Shown here: positions 9,112 to 18,306 of the stretch, in pieces
Position numbering within the stretch: position 1 is the stretch's first letter
Layout of the letters: each line of letters opens with the position of its first letter
Source of the DNA: Sphingomonadales bacterium
GTDB taxonomy: Bacteria; Pseudomonadota; Alphaproteobacteria; Sphingomonadales; Sphingomonadaceae
Length of the DNA: 33,837 nt
Reading direction: 5' to 3'
Assembly (NCBI GenBank): GCA_018334165.1
Contig: JAGXTB010000077.1
Location: forward strand, 1 to 33,837
Position numbers and translations under genes: made by a program
The notes under the pieces: generated by a model
Database searches by the model: none
Told to the model about the DNA's origin: nothing
The model's input: only the letters and a program-made list of their open reading frames with translations

Positions 9112-9126
9112 TTAAACCAGGGTTTA
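9112..9126 (+). promoter_or_regulatory. Candidate CtrA-type site in divergent promoter region
   Basis: TTAA-ACCAGGG-TTTA matches TTAA-N7-TTAA except for one base and is itself nearly palindromic. It sits in the 69-base gap between the divergent Hpt-like gene and the TipN-like gene. A further ATGGTAAA at 9140-9147 is one mismatch from a reverse CtrA half-site (ATGGTTAA). Control by CtrA is plausible but unproven. Confidence 0.4.
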
Positions 9127-9157
9127 TCCACAGGCCAAACATGGTAAACAGCCCGCC

Positions 9158-11779
9158 ATGACCAGGGGAACCCGCATCGCCGCCGTTGACGAAGATATGC
9201 CGCAAGGTGTTGAAATTGCGTCACCAATCGAACCCATCGACGCTGTGGAAGCAGAAACGGCCAGCGAAGACTGGTGGGAAGAACCTGCCCCCAAGGCGCG
9301 TCGCCCGTGGCTGGCAATCATCGCCGGAACCCTATCAGTGCTTGCGATTGCGGGCTGGACCGCGCTGTTCGTCATGGCCAACCTGGCCGAAATGCAAGGC
9401 GGCGGCAGCTTGACGCAATGGACCGACTGGATCCGTGACTGGTCGGTGCCGGTGCTGCTGGTGGCGGTCGCCTGGCTGCTGGCGATGCGCAACAGCCGCC
9501 GCGAAGCGCAGCGTTTTGGCGAGACCGCCCGGCTGCTGGGCGACGAATCCGCGCGGCTTGAAGAGCGTTTGACCACGGTCAATCGCGAACTCAGCCTCGC
9601 CCGTGAATTCATCGCCGCGCAGACCCGCGATATCGACTCGCTGGGCCGGGTCGCGACCGAACGGCTTTCGGTTCATGCCGACAAGCTGGCCGGGCTGATC
9701 CAGGACAATGGCTCGCGGATCGACGCGATCGGCGATGTCAGCTCGGCCGCGCTGGAAAACATGGAGAAGCTGCGCGGACAGCTGCCGGTGATCGCCAGCT
9801 CGGCCAAGGACGTGACCAACAATATCGCCACCGCTGGACGCACGGCCCACGCCCAGGTTGAAGACATGGTTGCGGGCTTCAACAAGCTCAACCAGTTCGG
9901 CCAGGCCAGCGAACGCCAGGTTGTGAGCCTGCGCAGCCTGGTCGATGAAACCATCGGCGAATTCACCAAGCAGGCCGAAAAGCTTCAGGAAATTGCCGAA
10001 TCCCGCTTTGCCGCATTGGGTGAGCGCAGCGCCGAATTCCGGACCGAACTCGACAATCACGAAGTCGAAGCCCTCGCCGCGATCCGCACTCGCGCTTCTG
10101 CCTTGTCCGAAGAGCTGGAGACTGCGCGCGGTGTGCTTGACGCGCAAGAAGCCGAAAGCCTGACCTCGCTGCGCGCCCGCCTTGGCGCGGTCCGTGATGA
10201 AAGCGCCGCGCTGGTCCGCTCGCTACGCGAGGGCGAAAGCGGCGCGCTGGAAGCCTGGAAGGCAGCAATCACCGGCCTTGAAAGCGATCTGCGCCGCGCC
10301 ATCGAGGAAGTGGCAGAGATTGACCGCAAGGCGATGGAATCGGCCCGTGGCCGGCTCACCGAACTGTCCGACGAAGCTGGCGCCATCGATGCCCGCCTGG
10401 TTGAGCGTGACAAGCTGTTCACCGCCCAGCTCGAAAAGCGCCTGGCCGATTTCGATGCGCGCCATGCCAGCTTTGTGGCCCAGCTTACCGAGCAGATGGC
10501 CTCGCTTGACGAAGTCGCGGCGCGCCACCGCGAAGTGCAGGATGCCCATGCCGCGGCAATCTCGGAACGCAGCGAGCACGTTGGCGCAAGGCTGGCGGAA
10601 CTTGTGACAACGATGGAAGGCATCGCCGGGCAAAGCGACCAGGTCGAAGGCCGGATGGCGCTGGGCCTCGACAACCTCTCCGGCAAATTGGCTGCAAGCA
10701 GAGCGGCGCTGGCCGGTACCGACACCGCCGTCGCCGTGCTGACCGACAACAGCGTGCGCCTGCTTGAGCTGATCCAGGCTAGCGTCCAGCACGCCACCGA
10801 GAACCTGCCGCGAGCGATGAGCACCAGCGAAGCCAAGCTGAGCGAGATTGAGCAACGCGTTTCGACTTTGCACGGCCTGGCCGGGGAAGCCGCCGCCAAA
10901 GGACAGTTGCTGGCCGGACATGCTGAGGCCGCAAGCGGCGGCTTTGCAACAACGCTTGAAACCGTGGCTTCGCTCCATGCCCAGATCAACGCCGAAGGCG
11001 CGCGCCAGACCGCGACGCTGGAGGCGCTGCAAAGCGCACTGGACAAGGTCCGCAGTGAAAGCCTGGCCCTGGCTGAGCAGGCCCAAGGCGAACTGGGCAA
11101 GGCCATTGCCGAACTCAACCAGTCAGCGCGCGATGCGGTGGCCGGGATCGAAACGATGAGCGCCGCCTCGATCGGATCGCTCGCCAGTCGGATCGGCCAG
11201 GAAAGCGCCAGCGCCGTCGAAGCGGCCATCCGCGAACGCACCGCCGAAGTCGCCGGGCAGCTTGAACAGGCAACTGCCAAGGCGGCCGGGGCAAGCCGTG
11301 AGGCGGCCGTGGCGCTGCGCGATCAGCTAGCCAAAGTCAACGAATTGACCGGCGCACTGGAACAACGCGTTGCCCACGCTCGCAACCGGGCCGAAGAGCA
11401 AGTCGACAACGACTTCGCACGCCGCGTTGCGCTGATCACAGAGGGACTCAATTCGAACGCAATCGATATTGCCCGCGCGCTCGATACCGAAGTTACCGAT
11501 ACGGCCTGGGCTGCGTATCTCAAGGGCGACCGCGGGATCTTCACTCGCCGCGCGGTCAAGCTGCTCGATACGCCCGAAGCCCGCGCAGTAGCCCAGCTCT
11601 ATGAGAGCGACCGCGAGTTCCGCGATCACGTCAGCCGCTACATCCACGATTTCGAAGCGATGTTGCGCCAGCTGCTGTCAACACGCGATGGTCACGCACT
11701 GGGGGTTACGCTGCTGTCCTCGGACATGGGCAAGCTCTATGTCGCGCTGGCCCAGGCCATAGAACGGCTGCGGAATTAG
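9158..11779 (+). CDS. Membrane-anchored coiled-coil protein, TipN-like polarity factor candidate
   Basis: The 873-residue protein has an acidic N-terminus (1-48), two closely spaced transmembrane helices (about 51-75 and 96-110), a very long Ala/Glu/Arg-rich coiled coil (about 113-770) and a conserved-looking C-terminal region (about 780-873, including WAAYLKGDRGIFTRRAVKLL and YIHDFEAMLRQLL). Caulobacter TipN, which marks the new pole and places the flagellum and the chromosome-segregation machinery, has about the same size and the same layout of two N-terminal membrane helices followed by a long coiled coil. This is similarity of architecture plus a weak memory of the C-terminal region, not an alignment. 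The two short helices likely form a hairpin that leaves the coiled coil in the cytoplasm. The gene diverges from the Hpt-like gene, with a CtrA-like site between them. Confidence 0.6.
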   Translation: MTRGTRIAAVDEDMPQGVEIASPIEPIDAVEAETASEDWWEEPAPKARRPWLAIIAGTLSVLAIAGWTALFVMANLAEMQGGGSLTQWTDWIRDWSVPVLLVAVAWLLAMRNSRREAQRFGETARLLGDESARLEERLTTVNRELSLAREFIAAQTRDIDSLGRVATERLSVHADKLAGLIQDNGSRIDAIGDVSSAALENMEKLRGQLPVIASSAKDVTNNIATAGRTAHAQVEDMVAGFNKLNQFGQASERQVVSLRSLVDETIGEFTKQAEKLQEIAESRFAALGERSAEFRTELDNHEVEALAAIRTRASALSEELETARGVLDAQEAESLTSLRARLGAVRDESAALVRSLREGESGALEAWKAAITGLESDLRRAIEEVAEIDRKAMESARGRLTELSDEAGAIDARLVERDKLFTAQLEKRLADFDARHASFVAQLTEQMASLDEVAARHREVQDAHAAAISERSEHVGARLAELVTTMEGIAGQSDQVEGRMALGLDNLSGKLAASRAALAGTDTAVAVLTDNSVRLLELIQASVQHATENLPRAMSTSEAKLSEIEQRVSTLHGLAGEAAAKGQLLAGHAEAASGGFATTLETVASLHAQINAEGARQTATLEALQSALDKVRSESLALAEQAQGELGKAIAELNQSARDAVAGIETMSAASIGSLASRIGQESASAVEAAIRERTAEVAGQLEQATAKAAGASREAAVALRDQLAKVNELTGALEQRVAHARNRAEEQVDNDFARRVALITEGLNSNAIDIARALDTEVTDTAWAAYLKGDRGIFTRRAVKLLDTPEARAVAQLYESDREFRDHVSRYIHDFEAMLRQLLSTRDGHALGVTLLSSDMGKLYVALAQAIERLRN

Positions 11780-11798
11780 GAAGCAAGGCTCCCTTTCC

Positions 11799-11867
11799 CC
11801 GTTCGTCCCGAGCGAAGTCGAGGGACAGCCCCATACGCGACCCCTCGACTTCGCTCGGGGCGAACGG
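11799..11867. repeat. Palindromic repeat between convergent genes (family copy 1)
   Basis: The arms, at 11799-11824 and 11841-11867, are imperfect reverse complements of about 26 bases around the core CGAGCGAAGTCGAG, with a 16-base loop. A related palindrome occurs at 31367-31430. The hairpin sits between the ends of the TipN-like gene and the convergent DUF1467 gene, so it may serve as a terminator in both directions. A repeat of this kind is common between genes in sphingomonads. Confidence 0.8.
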
Positions 11868-11904
11868 ACTTGGTTTGCCCTGAATTCGCCTAGTCGAAGT
11901 CAGC

Positions 11905-12171
11905 TCAAAAGTAGTTGGTGATGTCGATATCGTCGACGCCGATCCAGCCGTTGACGTAGTTCAGGTAGTAAAGCCCGAACAGCACCACCGACAGCACGGT
12001 CGCGCGCTTGGCCACGCGTTTGGCGCTGAAGTTTACCGGCGCACTGCTGACCTGGCCGGGGATCATTTCGGCCTGGTCATCATCGTGGCTGCGGATGCCG
12101 AAGGGCATCACCAGGAAGGCGCTCATGATCCAGAACAGGAAATAGATCGCCAGGATCGACGTGAGCTTCAT
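11905..12171 (-). CDS. DUF1467 family membrane protein
   Basis: The 88-residue inner-membrane protein has two hydrophobic helices, at about residues 3-24 (a segment with FLFWIMSAFLVMPFG) and 60-78. They flank a polar loop containing the acidic stretch SHDDDQAEMIPGQ. The N-terminal motif IYFLFWIMSAFLVMPFGIR and the G-Q-x-x-S-A-P-x-N loop fit DUF1467, a small alphaproteobacterial family of unknown function often found just downstream of rnj. The ATG begins one base after the rnj stop, so the two are probably co-transcribed. It is the last gene of the nuo-birA-coaX-rnj series and ends about 40 bases before a palindromic repeat. Family assignment is by recalled pattern and context. Confidence 0.8.
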   Translation of the reverse strand: MKLTSILAIYFLFWIMSAFLVMPFGIRSHDDDQAEMIPGQVSSAPVNFSAKRVAKRATVLSVVLFGLYYLNYVNGWIGVDDIDITNYF

Positions 12172-12172
12172 T

Positions 12173-13807
12173 TCAGTGATCCGCCAGAATGACCCGCACT
12201 TGCGGCTTTTTGCCCGACCAGCGCGAGGCGGCGCGGCGCGCGGCTAACCGGGCGGCTTCGACCACCACTTCGCGGTCGTGTCGCTGCCCGCCCTTCAGCT
12301 TGGCCAGCGCGACTTTCACGTCCTGCTGCGCTTCCTCAACGAAGTCATCATAGTCTTCATCGAGTGGCAGTCCGATAGCTTCAACATGGACACGGCCCTT
12401 GCCATCAAGCACCACGATCGCCAGCCCATTCTGGGCCAGACGGCGGCGCATCACCATCGCCTCGCCATCGGCCGGGCTGATGATATCGCCGTCAAGGATC
12501 AGGCGGCCTGCGCGGACTTCGTCGAACTTGCCGGGCTTCCCGGGGGCGAGGCGGACCAGATCGCCGTTCTCCTGGACCACAATCTGCTTGATCCCGCAGC
12601 TTTTGCCGAGCCGCCCCTGCTCTTTCATGTGCCGCACTTCGCCGTGGACCGGCACCAGTATCTGCGGGCGGATCCAGCTGTAGAGCGCCTCCAGCTCAGG
12701 TCGCCCGGGGTGACCGGAGACGTGGATTTCGCTCTGGCGATCCGTCACCATCACAACGTCGCGCGCAGCGAGGCGGTTCTGGATGCGTCCGATTGCCAGC
12801 TCGTTGCCGGGGATCTGGCGGCTGGAGAACAGCACTACGTCGCCCGCTTCCAGGGCGATCGGGTGGCTATCCTCGGCGATCCGGGCCAGCGCGGCGCGGG
12901 CCTCGCCCTGCCCTCCGGTCGCAAGGATCAGCACTTCGCCGCGCGGCAAGGACATGGCCGTATCGAAATCAACCCGCTCGGGCAGATCGAGCAGATAGCC
13001 GCAGGCTTGCCCGGTGCGGATGATCCGGTCGAGCGAGCGCCCGGCCACACACAGCTTGCGGTTGGTCGCTTTGGCCACCTCGCCCAGCGTCTGCAGCCGG
13101 GCGACGTTGGAGGCGAAAGTGGTGACCACCACCCGCTTGCCGTGATGACGCTTGACTTCATCCAGCAGAGCCGCACGCACCGCGCCTTCAGAGCCAGAGG
13201 CCTTGGGATTGAACACATTGGTCGAATCGCAGACCAAGGCCAGCACGCCCGCGTCGCCAATCGCGGTCAGTTCCTGCTGGGTGGCCGGGGTACCGATCAG
13301 CGGCTCGTCATCGAGCTTCCAGTCACCAGTGTGGAAGATATTCCCATACGGCGTATCGATCAGCAGCGCGTTGCCCTCGGCAATCGAGTGCGCCAGCGGG
13401 ACATAGCGGATGCCGAACGGGCCCAATTCGAACCGGTCGAGGTGATCGATCACGTTGAGCGTGATCTCCTTGGCGTTCCCGGCTTCCTCCAGCTTCTCGT
13501 TGACCAGCTTGGCAGTGAACGGCGTGGCATAGAGCGGCACGCCCAGTTCCTGTGCGAAATAGGGCACCGCGCCGATGTGATCCTCGTGCGCGTGAGTAAG
13601 CACGATCCCGATCAGGTCCTTGCGGCGTTCCTCGATGAAATCGAGGTCGGCGAAGACCAGTTCGGTGCCGGGGTATTCGTTGGCGCCGAAGGTCATCCCC
13701 AGATCGACCATCAGCCACTTGCCCTCGCAGCCATAGAGATTGACGTTCATGCCAATCTCGCCCGAGCCGCCGAGCGCGCAGAACAGCAGTTCCTTGCCTG
13801 GCTTCAC
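12173..13807 (-). CDS. rnj: Ribonuclease J
   Basis: The 544-residue cytoplasmic metallo-beta-lactamase/beta-CASP ribonuclease has 5'-exonuclease and endonuclease activity and matures rRNA and mRNA. The metal-binding motif THAHEDH is at residues 71-77. The N-terminus [13 protein letters not shown] and the beta-CASP region ([27 protein letters not shown]) are typical, and the length matches alphaproteobacterial RNase J. The start is GTG at 13807, whose GTGA overlaps the coaX stop, implying translational coupling. It sits downstream of coaX and just before the DUF1467 gene, a conserved arrangement in Alphaproteobacteria. Hairpin-bearing nuo mRNA made from the same strand could be one of its substrates, which is speculation. 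Confidence 0.96.
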   Translation of the reverse strand: MKPGKELLFCALGGSGEIGMNVNLYGCEGKWLMVDLGMTFGANEYPGTELVFADLDFIEERRKDLIGIVLTHAHEDHIGAVPYFAQELGVPLYATPFTAKLVNEKLEEAGNAKEITLNVIDHLDRFELGPFGIRYVPLAHSIAEGNALLIDTPYGNIFHTGDWKLDDEPLIGTPATQQELTAIGDAGVLALVCDSTNVFNPKASGSEGAVRAALLDEVKRHHGKRVVVTTFASNVARLQTLGEVAKATNRKLCVAGRSLDRIIRTGQACGYLLDLPERVDFDTAMSLPRGEVLILATGGQGEARAALARIAEDSHPIALEAGDVVLFSSRQIPGNELAIGRIQNRLAARDVVMVTDRQSEIHVSGHPGRPELEALYSWIRPQILVPVHGEVRHMKEQGRLGKSCGIKQIVVQENGDLVRLAPGKPGKFDEVRAGRLILDGDIISPADGEAMVMRRRLAQNGLAIVVLDGKGRVHVEAIGLPLDEDYDDFVEEAQQDVKVALAKLKGGQRHDREVVVEAARLAARRAASRWSGKKPQVRVILADH

Positions 13808-14589
13808 GATGCTCCGTCCCGATTGGCGTATAACAAGGCAATTCCTCTCAAGGTCAGGTCAGGTTCGACCCTGTCAAACAAATCGGCGTGGGACTGGAAC
13901 AGCGGGGCGAGCCCGCCAGTGGCGATGACTTTGACCGGGCGGCCGATCTCGGCCTTCATCCGCGCGATCATGCCTTCGATCATGCTGACATAGCCCCAGT
14001 AGATCCCGATCTGCATCTGCCCCACGGTGTCGCGGCCGATCACGCTTTGCCCCGGTGGCGGTTCAATCGCGATCCGCGGCAGCATCGCGGCGGCGTTGTA
14101 AAGCGCATCGAGCGAAAGCGCGACGCCGGTGGCGATGCTGCCGCCCATATAGGCCCCGTCGGCGCCGATGTGATCGAAAGTGGTGGCGGTGCCAAAGCTG
14201 ATGACGATCTTGTCGCCGGCCTCCAGCGCCTGCGCGGCAATGGCGTTGACGGCGCGGTCGGCCCCCAGCGCCTTGGGCTCATCGACCTTCAGCGCGATGC
14301 CCCATTCGACCGGCGCGCGTCCGCCAATCAGGGCCTCGATCCCGAAATACTTCTGCGCGAGTTCCTGCAGGTTGTGCAACGCGCGCGGGACGACCGAGGC
14401 GATCACTACCGCACTGACATCGGCGCGTGCAAAGCCCTCCATTCGCAGCAGCTGATCGAGCCAGACCGCGTATTCGTCGGCCGTGCGTTTGACGTCTGTG
14501 GCAAGCCGCCAGCGTTGCACGATCGCGCCGTCATTGCCGACCAGCGCGAACTTCACATTGGTATTGCCGTTGTCGATCGCCAGCAACAT
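13804..14589 (-). CDS. coaX: Type III pantothenate kinase
   Basis: The enzyme phosphorylates pantothenate, the first step of coenzyme A synthesis. It belongs to the ASKHA fold and the CoaX type, which typically needs a monovalent cation. The 261-residue product starts [16 protein letters not shown], the phosphate-1 loop with DNGNTN. Further motifs are [12 protein letters not shown] and [10 protein letters not shown] (phosphate-2) and the glycine-rich [12 protein letters not shown]. The ATG at 14589 follows AAGGAGA, 5-6 bases away, and was chosen over longer frames because it begins exactly at the conserved motif. The gene is 10 bases after birA and overlaps rnj. A BirA-CoaX pair is common, since in some bacteria these genes are fused or adjacent. 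Confidence 0.95.
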   Translation of the reverse strand: MLLAIDNGNTNVKFALVGNDGAIVQRWRLATDVKRTADEYAVWLDQLLRMEGFARADVSAVVIASVVPRALHNLQELAQKYFGIEALIGGRAPVEWGIALKVDEPKALGADRAVNAIAAQALEAGDKIVISFGTATTFDHIGADGAYMGGSIATGVALSLDALYNAAAMLPRIAIEPPPGQSVIGRDTVGQMQIGIYWGYVSMIEGMIARMKAEIGRPVKVIATGGLAPLFQSHADLFDRVEPDLTLRGIALLYANRDGAS

Positions 14590-14599
14590 GGCGGTCTCC

Positions 14600-15310
14600 T
14601 TATGCCAGGCGGACTTCGCCCGCGTGAATTGTGCGCGTGGTGCCGTCTGCGAGCCGCAGTTGCAAGGCTCCATCGCTGGCGAGCCCTGCAAATGTGCCCT
14701 GAAGCGGCGTTTCGCCGGGTTCACCCACCGCCAGCGAAGTCCCAAGCGGGTGCGCGGCGGCCTGCCAGCGGCGGATCAGCGGCTCAAGCCCATAGCTGCG
14801 CCAGCGTTCCAGCTCGGCGTCAAAATGCCGGGCCAGGCTGGCGGCGAACAGATCGCGGTCGGGCGCGGGGCCGAATGCCGAGAGGGCTATCGTCTCCCGC
14901 CCTTCTACGGCCGGTGCTTGGCCGAGGTTGACTCCGATGCCGACAATCACCGCCTTGCCTGCGCGTTCGAGCAGGATGCCGGAAAGCTTGGCCGCGCCGA
15001 TCAGCAGGTCATTGGGCCACTTGAGCTGGGCCTGATTGGGCGGCGGGATCAGCGGTGCGACGGCTTCCAGCAAGGCCAGCCCGGTGACCAGCGCCAGCGT
15101 TCCCAGCGGCGGGTCGCCCTGCCCCGGCCAGACCACGGTGGAACCCATGAAATTGCCCGCGCCGTCGAACCAGGCGCGGCCTTGCCGGCCGCGGCCTGCG
15201 TTCTGCCGGTCGGCGATCAGCCATTCACCATCGGCCACGCGCTCGTGCGCAGCGATCCGCGCCGCGAGGTCGGCGTTGGTCGAACCGGTTTCTGGAACAG
15301 TGCGGATCAA
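14600..15310 (-). CDS. birA: Biotin--[acetyl-CoA-carboxylase] ligase, monofunctional BirA
   Basis: BirA activates biotin with ATP and transfers it to the biotin carrier domain of carboxylases. The product of about 236 residues lacks the N-terminal DNA-binding domain of E. coli BirA, so it should be only a ligase. Motifs present are ETGSTNADL (substrate loop), the biotinyl-AMP loop [11 protein letters not shown], and [20 protein letters not shown]. The start is probably the TTG at 15310, whose TTGA overlaps the nuoN stop; no ATG lies between the nuoN end and the first conserved residues. The C-terminal SH3-like domain ([18 protein letters not shown]) is complete. It is the first non-complex-I gene of the operon tail. 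Confidence 0.93.
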   Translation of the reverse strand: MIRTVPETGSTNADLAARIAAHERVADGEWLIADRQNAGRGRQGRAWFDGAGNFMGSTVVWPGQGDPPLGTLALVTGLALLEAVAPLIPPPNQAQLKWPNDLLIGAAKLSGILLERAGKAVIVGIGVNLGQAPAVEGRETIALSAFGPAPDRDLFAASLARHFDAELERWRSYGLEPLIRRWQAAAHPLGTSLAVGEPGETPLQGTFAGLASDGALQLRLADGTTRTIHAGEVRLA

Positions 15311-16776
15311 GCCGCGACGAACAGCACGCCTGCCGACACTGTCGCCAGCGCGATCAGGCACTTGGTGATCAGATAGCCCAGCGGCGAGATGAACAGCGCG
15401 CAAATGGCCAGCAGCCATTCGTGGACCATGTCGCTCTTGCCGGTGACCTTGCCCGCGGGCTCGTCAAAATACATGATCTTGACGACCTTGAGGTAGTAGA
15501 AGGCCCCGATCACGCTGGCGGCGATACCAAGCGCGGCGAGCGGGACCATCCCGGCCTCGACCACCGCCTGGAACACCACCAGCTTGCCCCAGAATCCCAG
15601 CAGCGGCGGGATCCCCGCCAGGCTGAACATCACCGTCGCAAGCCCCAGCGCCAGCAGCGGGCGGGTGCGCGACAGGCCGGCGATGTCAGCGATTGCCTCG
15701 ACGTAGTTGCCCTTGGCATCCTTGAGCATCAGCACGGCCACGAACCCGCCAATCGTCATCGCGACATAGACCGCAAGGTAGAACAGCATCGCCGATGCGC
15801 CCGCAGGCGTTGCGGCGGCCAGGCCGAGCAGGATGAAGCCGACGTTGTTGATCGACGAATAGGCCAGCAGGCGCTTGATATTGCCCTGCCCGATCGCCCC
15901 CAGCGCGCCGACCACGATCGAGGCAATCGCCGCGAAGATCACGATCTGCTGCCAGGCGGCGGACTGCGGCCCGAAGGCCTCCAGCGACACGCGCATGGTC
16001 AGCGCCAGGGCCGCAACTTTGGGTGCCGTGGCGAAGAAAGTGGTGACCGGGGTGGGTGCGCCTTCGTACACGTCCGGGGTCCACATGTGGAACGGTACGG
16101 CGCTGACCTTGAAGGCCAGGCCTGCGAGCACGAATGTGATCCCGAACAGTGCGCCTTTGGACACCGTGCCTTCAGACAGCGCAGCGGCGATCCCGGCGTA
16201 GCTGGTGGTGCCGGTAAAGCCATAGGTCAGGCTCATCCCGAACAGCAGGATCCCGCTGGCGAGCGCGCCCAGCACAAAATACTTGAGCCCCGCTTCGGCC
16301 GAGCGCTGATCCGGCTTGAGGAACGCGGCGAGGACATAGGCGGCGAGCGAGTTGAGCTCGAGCCCCATGTACAGCGTCAGCAGGTCTTGCGCGGAGACCA
16401 TGATCCCCATGCCCAGCACCGCGAACAGCACCAGCACGGGATACTCAGGGCGATAGGCGCGGTGCTTTTCAAAGAAGGCGGGCGCGACCAGCAGCGATGC
16501 ACCGGCTGCGGCATAGATCAGCAGCTTGGCAAAGGCCGCAAAGGCATCGCCGCTGAACAGCCCGCCAAAGGCCGAGGCCGCTTCGCCGCGCAGGCCCTGG
16601 AACAGCACCGGCGCAGTCATCACCGCGGCGACGAACAGTGTCAGCACCGCCAGCCAGGTGACCGCGCGCGCATCGCGGCGGGTCTGGCCCCAGGCCGAGG
16701 CGACCAGGAGGACGATTGCCGAGATGCTCAGCAATTGTTCGGGCGCAGCGATGCGCAGTGACTGAAGCAGGTCCAT
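15307..16776 (-). CDS. nuoN: NADH-quinone oxidoreductase subunit N
   Basis: NuoN is one of three antiporter-like proton-pumping subunits in the membrane arm of respiratory complex I. The 489-residue product has about 14 hydrophobic helices. Signature segments include LYMGLELNSLAAYVLA (conserved Glu in helix 5), KYFVLGALASGILLFG, KVSAVPFHMWTPDVYEGAPTP (conserved Lys and the broken helix 7) and LLAYSSINNVGFILLGL (Lys of helix 8). Length and motifs fit the family. Its ATG shares one base with the nuoM stop (TGATG), and its stop overlaps the birA TTG. Confidence 0.97.
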   Translation of the reverse strand: MDLLQSLRIAAPEQLLSISAIVLLVASAWGQTRRDARAVTWLAVLTLFVAAVMTAPVLFQGLRGEAASAFGGLFSGDAFAAFAKLLIYAAAGASLLVAPAFFEKHRAYRPEYPVLVLFAVLGMGIMVSAQDLLTLYMGLELNSLAAYVLAAFLKPDQRSAEAGLKYFVLGALASGILLFGMSLTYGFTGTTSYAGIAAALSEGTVSKGALFGITFVLAGLAFKVSAVPFHMWTPDVYEGAPTPVTTFFATAPKVAALALTMRVSLEAFGPQSAAWQQIVIFAAIASIVVGALGAIGQGNIKRLLAYSSINNVGFILLGLAAATPAGASAMLFYLAVYVAMTIGGFVAVLMLKDAKGNYVEAIADIAGLSRTRPLLALGLATVMFSLAGIPPLLGFWGKLVVFQAVVEAGMVPLAALGIAASVIGAFYYLKVVKIMYFDEPAGKVTGKSDMVHEWLLAICALFISPLGYLITKCLIALATVSAGVLFVAA

Positions 16777-18305
16777 CAGTGCGCCCCCCCGTGTTCGACA
16801 TGGTCCGCGTGGGCAGCGGGCTTTCCTGCGGTCAGCTGGGCATCGCCGACCGGTTTGCCGGCGGCGAGCCGGGTCTCGACATAGCGGATATCGTTACGCA
16901 TCGGGGCCAGGAAGCTCTCCGGATAGACGCCCATCCACAGCACTGCGGCTGCGATCGGGGCAAGCATGGCCCATTCGCGCAAATTGAGGTCAGGCATGGC
17001 GGCGGCATCGGCGTTCTTGTGGTCGCCGAAGCAGATCCGGCGGTAGAGGTAGAGCATGTAGCCCGCCCCCAGGATGATCCCGGTCGCGGCCACGAAGGCG
17101 ACCAGGCTGGACTGCTGGTAGATCCCCGCCAGCGCCAGGAATTCACCCACAAAGCCGCTGGTTGCGGGCAGGCCGATCGAGGCCATGGTGAACAGCATGA
17201 AGAACAGCGCGTACTTTGGCATGTTGATCGAGAGGCCGCCGTAGCGATCGATCTCACGCGTATGCAGCCGGTCGTAAATCACGCCGACGCACAGGAACAG
17301 CGCGCCCGAGACCAGCCCGTGGCTGAGCATTACCACCATCGCGCCTTCAAGGCCCTGGGTGTTGAACGAAAACAGCCCGACCGTAACAATCGCCATGTGC
17401 GCGACCGAGGAATAGGCGATCAGCTTCTTCATATCGTGCTGGACCAGCGCGATCAGCGAAGTGACCACCACCGCGATCATCGACAGCCAATAAACCAGCC
17501 AGACGAAATCGGCGCTGGCCTGCGGGAACATCGGCAGCGAGAAGCGGATGAAGCCGTAGCCGCCCATCTTGAGCAGCACGCCGGCCAGGATCACTGACCC
17601 GGCGGTGGGTGCCTGCACGTGGGCATCGGGCAGCCAGGTGTGGACCGGCCACATCGGCATCTTCACCGCGAAGCTGGCGAAGAAGGCCAGCCACAGCCAC
17701 TTCTGGGCGTCCACCGCGAAGTCATAGGCCATCAGCGTCGGGACGTAAGTGGTGCCAGCTTCCTGCACCATCCAGATCATTGCGATCAGCATCAGCACCG
17801 AGCCGAGCAGGGTGTAGAGGAAGAACTTGTAGCTGGCGTAGATCCGCTCAGCCCCGCCCCAGACGCCGATGATCAGGTACATCGGGATCAGACCGGCTTC
17901 GAAGAAGATGTAGAACAGGAACAGGTCCTGCGCCGCGAAGACGCCGATCATCAGCGTTTCCATCACCAGGAAGGCGGCCATATATTCGCCGACGCGCTTT
18001 TCGATCGACTGGCTGGCGAGCACGCAGATCGGCATCAGGAACACCGACAGCATGATCAGCAGCAGCGCGATTCCGTCGATCCCCAGTTTCCAGGCAAAGC
18101 CTGAGAACAGCTCCTTGCTCTCCTGAAACTGCCACTGCGCGCCGCCGACATCGAACTGGCACCACAGCACCACGCCCAGCGCCAGATTGGCCAGCGTCGC
18201 GGCCAAGGCCACGGTGCGCGCCATTGGGGCATTGACAAACAGGCAGATGAAGGCGGCCACCAGTGGCACGGCCAGCATCAGCGAAAGGATGGGAAAGCCC
18301 AGCAT
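16776..18305 (-). CDS. nuoM: NADH-quinone oxidoreductase subunit M
   Basis: NuoM is the central antiporter-like proton channel of the complex I membrane arm. The 509-residue product has about 14 transmembrane helices. Diagnostic segments are LFYIFFEAGLIPMYLIIGVWGG (conserved Glu), KFFLYTLLGSVLML, VKMPMWPVHTWLPDAHVQAPTAGSV (conserved Lys and the discontinuous helix) and KKLIAYSSVAHMAIV. The C-terminal tail of about 35 residues is soluble and contains several His (HADHVEHGGAH), extending slightly beyond the usual end. The ATG lies one base after the nuoL stop, and the stop overlaps the nuoN start. Confidence 0.97.
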   Translation of the reverse strand: MLGFPILSLMLAVPLVAAFICLFVNAPMARTVALAATLANLALGVVLWCQFDVGGAQWQFQESKELFSGFAWKLGIDGIALLLIMLSVFLMPICVLASQSIEKRVGEYMAAFLVMETLMIGVFAAQDLFLFYIFFEAGLIPMYLIIGVWGGAERIYASYKFFLYTLLGSVLMLIAMIWMVQEAGTTYVPTLMAYDFAVDAQKWLWLAFFASFAVKMPMWPVHTWLPDAHVQAPTAGSVILAGVLLKMGGYGFIRFSLPMFPQASADFVWLVYWLSMIAVVVTSLIALVQHDMKKLIAYSSVAHMAIVTVGLFSFNTQGLEGAMVVMLSHGLVSGALFLCVGVIYDRLHTREIDRYGGLSINMPKYALFFMLFTMASIGLPATSGFVGEFLALAGIYQQSSLVAFVAATGIILGAGYMLYLYRRICFGDHKNADAAAMPDLNLREWAMLAPIAAAVLWMGVYPESFLAPMRNDIRYVETRLAAGKPVGDAQLTAGKPAAHADHVEHGGAH

Positions 18306-18306
18306 A

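Noticed and set aside
10057-11280. 407-codon minus-strand open frame
   Set aside because: Shadow of the Ala-rich coiled-coil gene, Ser/Ala-rich with no motif.
12278-13993. 571-codon plus-strand open frame
   Set aside because: Antisense to rnj and coaX; composition is Gln/His/Arg-rich as expected from a high-GC shadow, with no family motif.
15421-16761. 446-codon plus-strand open frame
   Set aside because: Exact antisense of nuoN, low-complexity His/Gln/Arg content, no ribosome site.
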